A stretch of 38,251 nt of DNA, taken from a virus. Of the stretch, positions 13,730-17,548 are shown one piece after another. Made by a program: the position numbers and the translations under genes. The notes below the pieces were generated by a model. That model was not told the origin of the DNA. It was given only the letters and a program-made list of their open reading frames with translations, and ran no database searches. The stretch covers positions 1 to 38,251 of the IMG/VR virus record IMGVR_UViG_3300025949_000056. One strand, written 5' to 3'. The stretch's first letter is position 1. The number at the start of each line of letters is the position of its first letter.

Positions 13730-13956
13730 CACGACTCCATCTCCAAACGGGCTAACAGCCGCCGTGAAGGGCCGTCGTCCAGGGTGAACGTGAGCAAGTC
13801 GATATCGGCTGTTACGGTCACTTCGTCTTCCTGAAGTTCTGGCATAGCGCGGTCGATGGCCACCAGAAGCTTGCTAACTTCGCCGAAGTTCGTCGGTAAC
13901 CGCAGTTCCCAGACAACGTTGGTCGTCTGAATAATTCGTCGGGTGTAGTCGGCCAT
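13729..13956 (-). CDS. Hypothetical protein (75 aa)
   Basis: A 75-residue protein from the ATG at 13956. The ribosome site AAGGAG lies within the last codons of the wall-anchor gene, one base separating that stop from this start. It alternates helix and strands (FGEVSKLLVAIDRAM; DEVTVTADIDLLTFTLDDG) and looks like a small alpha/beta fold. Function unknown. Confidence 0.6.
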   Translation of the reverse strand: MADYTRRIIQTTNVVWELRLPTNFGEVSKLLVAIDRAMPELQEDEVTVTADIDLLTFTLDDGPSRRLLARLEMES

Positions 13957-13957
13957 G

Positions 13958-14782
13958 TCAGTGCTCCTTCTTCGATCCGAGCGCCCACCCAGCAACACAC
14001 AGGGCTACACCAAGGAGCAGGGCCATGCCGCCGATGCGGAGGAACTTACTGGTCTCCGCACCTGTGTTGGCTAGGGTGTTTGAGGCTGTTGGGCCGGCGC
14101 CCTGAACCATCACCGGCCCAACAGTCGCCTCGGCGGTACCAAAACCGCTACTCGGGTTGCTGCTGTCGGTAAGCGTGGCGGAGGCCGGAGTCGCTTTCAC
14201 AGGCGAGGAGTGCGTTGATGTCTGCGGCGATGTCGTAGCCGATGGTGTGGGCGACGTGGGCGAGGAACTCAGCCCGCTGCTCATCGGAGAGCTGGTCGGC
14301 GAAGGTGGTGTTGTCGTCGACGAAGTGGGCAAAGGTGAAGTTGATGAGGTCGGCGAGGACCCTGTGGTGGTCACCGGCGACGTTAAGGGTGAAGTGACTG
14401 GCGCCGTAGGTGAGCTTGACGTCGAGGCTGATTTCGTCGGGCACGGTTTAGTCGCTTTCTGCGTGCTGGGCGCGGTACCCATAGGAACCCCACCAGGACC
14501 GACGGAGATCGTTCTGGACGGGCTGCTGTGGGACGGCGAGACGGACATCGATCCAGTCGATGAACCACTGGACTTCCCGCTCCAACTCGGCCACGGACCA
14601 TGGCTGTGCGTCGGACACGGTGTTCTCCCTGAAGTAGCGTGAGCGGGCACCAAAGCCCACGGACCAGACAAAAACCCAAGAACGAACAACCCGCCGAAGA
14701 TCAACAACTTTGCCCGCCGGGTCAACCGCCAATCCGGATCCCCACGATGATCCGAATACCGGAACTCATCCATCGGACTCAT
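13958..14782 (-). CDS. Probable sortase-anchored surface protein (LANTG), Ser/Thr/Pro stalk
   Basis: A 274-residue frame. Residues 21-48 are a basic then hydrophobic segment (RRAKLLIFGGLFVLGFLSGP) like a signal or membrane anchor. Residues about 55-225 are a Ser/Thr/Pro-rich stalk. LANTG stands at 237-241, followed by a hydrophobic helix and a basic GSKKEH tail, a textbook cell-wall sorting signal of the LAxTG class used by actinobacterial class E sortases. The ATG overlaps the upstream gene as ATGA and the next gene starts one base after its stop. Oddly, residues 55-212 are overprinted by two convincing genes in another frame, so the stalk may partly be a by-product of their codons. If expressed it would decorate the host envelope, perhaps blocking superinfection. 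Confidence 0.6.
   Translation of the reverse strand: MSPMDEFRYSDHRGDPDWRLTRRAKLLIFGGLFVLGFLSGPWALVPAHATSGRTPCPTHSHGPWPSWSGKSSGSSTGSMSVSPSHSSPSRTISVGPGGVPMGTAPSTQKATKPCPTKSASTSSSPTAPVTSPLTSPVTTTGSSPTSSTSPLPTSSTTTPPSPTSSPMSSGLSSSPTSPTPSATTSPQTSTHSSPVKATPASATLTDSSNPSSGFGTAEATVGPVMVQGAGPTASNTLANTGAETSKFLRIGGMALLLGVALCVAGWALGSKKEH
14148..14444 (-). CDS. Hypothetical protein nested inside wall-anchor gene (98 aa)
   Basis: A 98-residue protein from the GTG at 14444, starting four bases after the preceding nested gene ends. Its codons end in C or G almost throughout, the typical bias of this phage, unlike the overlapping anchor frame. The fold looks natural: strands at the start (EISLDVKLTYGASHFTLNVA), then helices (LADLINFTFAHFVDD; DEQRAEFLAHVAHTIGYDIA). 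No family recognised. The ribosome site is weak, so translation is probably coupled to the upstream nested gene. The codon evidence makes it likely real. Confidence 0.65.
   Translation of the reverse strand: MPDEISLDVKLTYGASHFTLNVAGDHHRVLADLINFTFAHFVDDNTTFADQLSDEQRAEFLAHVAHTIGYDIAADINALLACESDSGLRHAYRQQQPE
14448..14618 (-). CDS. Hypothetical protein nested inside wall-anchor gene (56 aa)
   Basis: A 56-residue protein from the GTG at 14618, preceded by AGGGAGAA at good spacing. The sequence is natural and Trp-rich (AQPWSVAELEREVQWFIDWI; RRSWWGSYGYRAQHAE), suggesting a compact helical protein. It lies wholly within the wall-anchor frame, in the same alternative frame as the next nested gene, with a TAA stop four bases before it. 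Function unknown. Confidence 0.6.
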   Translation of the reverse strand: MSDAQPWSVAELEREVQWFIDWIDVRLAVPQQPVQNDLRRSWWGSYGYRAQHAESD

Positions 14783-15138
14783 GACGGAAGCTCGGCAATC
14801 TGCCTCAACGCTTCGCGCACGTCATCAACCGTCAAGTCACCGAGTACGTCGTCGGTGATAGGCGTGTCGTAGCAGAGGTGGCCATCCGAGTCGAGCACCG
14901 CCAGTTCGTAAAGGCCACGGTTACCGCCGTAGGCCATCGGACTGTTGATCACGCTGGCGCCGTAACCATTCGCGAACTTGAACTTCCACTGGTCTCCACC
15001 GTTCAGGCGGCAGTGCTCTGAGGGGGACTCGATGAATGGATTCGAAGAAGGGACCGGTACCGTCGGCGGTTCGTAAGGCGTCGCCGCGTAACGGCCCATG
15101 CTGTCTATCGCGTCCATAATTCGGCTAAGATCGGTCAT
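14779..15138 (-). CDS. Hypothetical early protein (119 aa)
   Basis: A 119-residue protein at the head of the early operon after the switch. The first third is Pro-rich (ATPYEPPTVPVPSSNPFIES), the middle beta-rich (DQWKFKFANGYGASVI; LYELAVLDSDGHLCYD), and the end helical (VDDVREALRQIAELPS). No family recognised. A GAAAGAGGC upstream of 15138 serves as ribosome site. Confidence 0.6.
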   Translation of the reverse strand: MTDLSRIMDAIDSMGRYAATPYEPPTVPVPSSNPFIESPSEHCRLNGGDQWKFKFANGYGASVINSPMAYGGNRGLYELAVLDSDGHLCYDTPITDDVLGDLTVDDVREALRQIAELPS

Positions 15139-15175
15139 TGCCGGTGCCTCTTTCTTCAGGTAGGGGTGCTGGTCT

Positions 15176-15205
15176 GGCGTCGTTCCCGTGCTGGGGAACG
15201 ACGCC
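15176..15205. other. Perfect 12-bp hairpin between Cro module and early operon
   Basis: GGCGTCGTTCCC (15176-15187) and GGGAACGACGCC (15194-15205) form a perfect 12-bp inverted repeat with a 6-base loop. It lies just past the stop of the small gene downstream of cro and before the first long early gene. No U-tract follows on the minus strand. It may act as an attenuator, antitermination site or mRNA-stability element. A protein-binding site is also possible. Confidence 0.5.
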
Positions 15206-15213
15206 GCTTTACG

Positions 15214-15342
15214 TCAGGACGCTCGCGAGGCGTGTTGGGGCGGCGAGTCCGTCCAGCCACTTCTGCTGCCGGCATCGCCCCCGATGGGCGCCGGTGAAAC
15301 GGGGGGCTGCTCGCTCTTACGTGTGGCTTCGCCCCGGCGCAT
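15214..15342 (-). CDS. Small basic Pro/Ser-rich protein after cro (42 aa)
   Basis: A 42-residue frame whose ATG overlaps the cro-like stop as TGATG, so it would be translated by coupling. The product is basic then Pro/Ser-rich (MRRGEATRKSEQPPVSPAPI) with no recognised fold. In related phages the gene after cro can be an excisionase, but no helix-turn-helix is visible here. Real coding is uncertain. Confidence 0.35.
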   Translation of the reverse strand: MRRGEATRKSEQPPVSPAPIGGDAGSRSGWTDSPPQHASRAS

Positions 15343-15563
15343 CAGGCTGCGACCTTTGAGAAGAAGCTGCTCACCGGCACGTTCAGGAAGGTCGCTATCT
15401 CCTGAAGGTCTTCGATCCGGAACGAGGCCTTGCCTGCGAGGCGTCGGCTGATCGTGGCCTGGGTTACGCGCAGATGTCGGGCCAAATCGCCCTGTTGCTT
15501 CTGCTGCCGGGCCATCTCTGCCCGCACCTCCGCCGCTACTGCTTCGGTCAGAGTTTGCGTCAT
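15342..15563 (-). CDS. Cro-like helix-turn-helix regulator
   Basis: A 73-residue XRE-type protein. The helix-turn-helix is about residues 22-45 (QQGDLARHLRVTQATISRRL), followed by FRIEDLQEIATFLNVP, the usual HTH_3 ending. It is divergent from the repressor gene and heads the long leftward early operon, the position of a Cro. Residues 10-20 (AAEVRAEMARQ) are identical to residues 22-32 of the repressor, showing common descent. It ends in KVAA, like the short -AA ends of the repressor and integrase. The promoter is so close that the mRNA may be leaderless. Confidence 0.82.
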   Translation of the reverse strand: MTQTLTEAVAAEVRAEMARQQKQQGDLARHLRVTQATISRRLAGKASFRIEDLQEIATFLNVPVSSFFSKVAA

Positions 15564-15571
15564 GGGTACTT

Positions 15572-15598
15572 TTTATAAGCTGAGCTGAAAAATGTCAA
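15572..15598 (-). promoter_or_regulatory. Leftward early promoter (PL/PR-like) upstream of cro-like gene
   Basis: On the minus strand a perfect TTGACA (15593-15598) is followed 15 bases later by TATAAA (15572-15577); a 17-base spacing would use TAAAAA. The cro-like ATG is at 15563, so transcription would begin at or next to the start codon, implying a leaderless message, which is common in actinobacteria. It would drive the entire early operon. Confidence 0.65.
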
Positions 15599-15611
15599 GT
15601 CAGCTGATCAG
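15578..15611. promoter_or_regulatory. Palindromic operator candidates over the early promoter
   Basis: Three short palindromes or near-palindromes flank the -35 box: AGCTGAGCT (15578-15586, odd-length near-palindrome), TCAGCTGA (15600-15607) and CTGATCAG (15604-15611). They share an AGCTGA core on both sides of TTGACA, as expected for repressor or Cro sites. This is inferred only from symmetry and position. Confidence 0.4.
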
Positions 15612-15641
15612 ATATGCGTCCGCGTGTCGCTTACATGCCAG

Positions 15642-15698
15642 GGATGTAGATCACGCTCTGTGCCCGTTGCTACATCCGTGCATGGGATATACGCTCTG
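15642..15698 (+). promoter_or_regulatory. Repressor promoter region with inverted and direct repeats
   Basis: GGATGTAG (15642-15649) and CTACATCC (15670-15677) form a perfect 8-bp inverted repeat, weakly extended by CATG on both sides. ACGCTCTG occurs as a direct repeat at 15653-15660 and 15691-15698. A weak TTGCTA (15667) and TATACG (15688) could form the repressor promoter, ending only ten bases before the ATG at 15702. These look like autoregulatory sites. Confidence 0.4.
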
Positions 15699-15701
15699 AG
15701 C

Positions 15702-16091
15702 ATGACAAGTGCACCGATTGACGAATACACGCCACCGGATCTGGATCGCTACACACGCCTGATCGCTGCCGAGGTCAGGGCTGAGATGGCACGCCAGAAC
15801 ATCACTCAGACGGCGATCGCCAGGAATGTCCTGGGCACCTACCCGTCGAAGGCTCAGCCACGCTTCAAGGGCCTGATCCCCTTCACGGCCGCTGAGCTGC
15901 TAGCTATCGCCGATTACCTCGACACAGATGTCGTCCAGTTCCTCGCCGCAGCCAAGGGCAACCGGCCTACACCCTTCGGGGGCGTCATAGGTTCTCAACG
16001 GTACGAGGAGTCGTACATGTCACTCATCGCTGGTACGGCCGAGATTACGTCTCCTCGGACCGGACAGCTAGCTCTGGTCGGCGCTGCGTAA
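15702..16091 (+). CDS. Immunity repressor with possible degradation tag
   Basis: A 129-residue protein from the ATG at 15702; a GTG 26 codons upstream would run through the promoter repeats and is unlikely. Residues 15-80 form a helix-turn-helix domain (TQTAIARNVLGTYPSKAQPR; FTAAELLAIADYLDTDVVQF) sharing AAEVRAEMARQ with the Cro-like protein. The last about 44 residues (from 86) have no clear fold and end in LALVGAA, resembling an ssrA-type tag. Order and orientation match BPs-type phages in which attP lies inside the repressor gene and integration removes the unstable tail. The repressor role is strongly suggested; attP inside the gene is inference. Confidence 0.72.
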   Translation: MTSAPIDEYTPPDLDRYTRLIAAEVRAEMARQNITQTAIARNVLGTYPSKAQPRFKGLIPFTAAELLAIADYLDTDVVQFLAAAKGNRPTPFGGVIGSQRYEESYMSLIAGTAEITSPRTGQLALVGAA

Positions 16092-16092
16092 A

Positions 16093-16128
16093 GCAAATGT
16101 TTGCAAACTTTGCCTATTGCGCTTTGCC
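16093..16128. repeat. AT-rich inverted/direct repeats between repressor and integrase (attP arm-site candidates)
   Basis: GCAAATGTTTGC (16093-16104) and GCAAACTTTGC (16103-16113) are adjoining inverted repeats, and CTTTGCC recurs at 16108-16114 and 16122-16128. The interval 16092-16192 is AT-rich against the GC-rich genome. Such repeats next to int are typical of integrase arm-type binding sites; they could also terminate the repressor message. The core attP cannot be fixed without host sequence. Confidence 0.4.
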
Positions 16129-16192
16129 ATAACACAGGCCTAACGTCCGGGATGCGCGCATACCATACTTAGAACACATAACAGGGGCAAAC

Positions 16193-17041
16193 GTGACAAC
16201 AACGGACCAAGACACAGTGAAAACATTCGCCGAAGCCATGGGCGCGCTGAAACTCCGCCCTATCACGATCAGTAAACGGCTCGACATCATCCGCCGACTC
16301 TCGTTCTTCCTCGGCGACACCAATCTCCTCGCAGCTGACCTTGACCAGCTCCGCGAGTTTCAGAAGACCTTCGCGAACCTCAGCCCTGCCTCCGTCAACG
16401 TGTACACACGGCACGTGCGGGCGTTCTACCTGTGGGCGTTCGACACCGAACGGATCCCCGCCAACACCGCGGCCAGGCTCCGCGTCCCCCGAGTCCCCAA
16501 AGCGGTACCCCACCCCACATCGATGGCGGACCTTCGAGTAGTGCTGAAGTGCGCACCCAACCACCTACGCACCACCTACATCCTGGCGTCGTTCGCTGGT
16601 CTCCGCTGCGGCGAGATCGCCCGCCTACGCACCGAACACCTCGACCTCAACACCCCCACCCCAACCGCCCTCATCGACGGCAAAGGCGGCAAACAGCGCA
16701 TCGTGCCGCTCCTCTCCCCCGTAGCGAACGAACTCCGCTACCGAGCTCGAGGATGGGTCGTCACCCAAACGAACGGCGGGAACTGGTCACCCGAATCCCT
16801 ATCGGCGCAGTCCACCGCGTTCCTGCACTCGATCGGCGTCCCCACCACCCTGCACTCCATGCGGCATTTCTTCGCCACCATGGCTGTGCGGCTCACCAAG
16901 GACACCCTGTTGGTTCGAGACCTCCTGGGCCACGCCAGCGTCCAAACAACTGAGGGGTACATGCAGATGGACCCCACTTCGGCGTTCAGCCAATTGGACG
17001 GGCTGAACAGCATCTTCAGCGACCTACTCGGAGCGGCTTGA
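16193..17041 (+). CDS. int: Tyrosine recombinase integrase
   Basis: A 282-residue tyrosine integrase. The N-terminal SAM-like core-binding domain covers about 8-95, and the catalytic domain about 105-282 with R138 (GLRCGE), K167 (GGKQR), H221..R224 (HSMRH), H247 (LLGHAS) and nucleophile Y256 (EGYMQM), all present. It is shorter at the N-terminus than lambda-type integrases. The GTG at 16193 follows AGGGGC. It ends in SDLLGAA, again an -AA terminus like the repressor and Cro-like proteins, which in BPs-type phages makes integrase short-lived. It directs site-specific integration into the host chromosome. Confidence 0.95.
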   Translation: MTTTDQDTVKTFAEAMGALKLRPITISKRLDIIRRLSFFLGDTNLLAADLDQLREFQKTFANLSPASVNVYTRHVRAFYLWAFDTERIPANTAARLRVPRVPKAVPHPTSMADLRVVLKCAPNHLRTTYILASFAGLRCGEIARLRTEHLDLNTPTPTALIDGKGGKQRIVPLLSPVANELRYRARGWVVTQTNGGNWSPESLSAQSTAFLHSIGVPTTLHSMRHFFATMAVRLTKDTLLVRDLLGHASVQTTEGYMQMDPTSAFSQLDGLNSIFSDLLGAA

Positions 17042-17073
17042 CAGTCCTCTTACTCGCAGTCAGGATCACGCTC

Positions 17074-17487
17074 ATGGGCTTATTCCGCGAAACACCCGAG
17101 CAGAAGGCCGCACGGCTGGCCCGGCGCGCTGAGGGTTTCCAGAAGATCCGCGATAACCAGGCAGCACGAAAGGCTGCCCACGAAGCGCGGGCGTTCAAAG
17201 GGCTGAAGATCGATGGAGACCAGATCTCCTACCAGGGAGAAGGTGGGCCCCTCGCGGGTGCCCGCGCAACAGTGGAAAGCGAGGGCGACATCGACCGGAG
17301 GATCACCGCGACACGCCTCATCCTGACCGGCCCGTTCGCCCTCGGCATGCGGAAGAAGAGGGACACTCGACAGCTCTATCTGACTGTTGAAGGTGTCGGC
17401 TTCGGATTTGTGGTGGAAGTCCACCCGAGCAAGAGCCTTGAGGCGAGACGACTAGCTGCCCAGATCAACGCCGCGAGTACCGCCTGA
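17074..17487 (+). CDS. Unknown protein co-oriented with integrase (137 aa)
   Basis: A 137-residue protein from the ATG at 17074 (AGGATC upstream); an earlier TTG overlapping the int stop is less likely. The first 45 residues are a charged helix (TPEQKAARLARRAEGFQKIR). The remainder alternates strands (LKIDGDQISYQ; RLILTGPFALGMRKKRDTRQ; LYLTVEGVGFGFVVEVHP) and ends in a helix (LEARRLAAQINAA). This resembles short PH-like/DUF4429-type bacterial domains, with low certainty. Being on the lysogenic strand, it may be expressed from the prophage. Confidence 0.6.
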   Translation: MGLFRETPEQKAARLARRAEGFQKIRDNQAARKAAHEARAFKGLKIDGDQISYQGEGGPLAGARATVESEGDIDRRITATRLILTGPFALGMRKKRDTRQLYLTVEGVGFGFVVEVHPSKSLEARRLAAQINAASTA

Positions 17488-17500
17488 AAACGCAAAAGGG

Positions 17501-17544
17501 CCGCCCCTGCACTCGTCTCGGGGGAAAGACGTGTGCAGGGGCGG
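17501..17544. terminator. Strong bidirectional terminator between convergent units
   Basis: A 17-bp stem with one T-T mismatch: CCGCCCCTGCAC (17501-17512) pairs with GTGCAGGGGCGG (17533-17544), extended by CGTCT/AGACG, with an 8-base loop. It lies between the plus-strand gene ending at 17487 and the minus-strand fibre gene ending at 17549. On the minus strand a CCCTTTTG follows, giving a U-tract for the late transcript. Confidence 0.8.
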
Positions 17545-17548
17545 GGCG

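Noticed and set aside
15139-15341. Structured GC-rich stretch considered as a riboswitch or tRNA-like RNA
   Set aside because: Only isolated hairpins are present; no consensus riboswitch core or cloverleaf could be drawn.
15624-15701. Upstream GTG start for the repressor
   Set aside because: The extra 26 residues are encoded by the inverted and direct repeats that look like operators, and no ribosome site precedes them.
15985-16005. GGTTCTCAACGG considered as a tRNA T-arm or anticodon-loop remnant marking attP
   Set aside because: It lacks the invariant R-A of the TPsiC loop and there is no acceptor-stem complement; anticodon-loop readings gave no tRNA-like stem.
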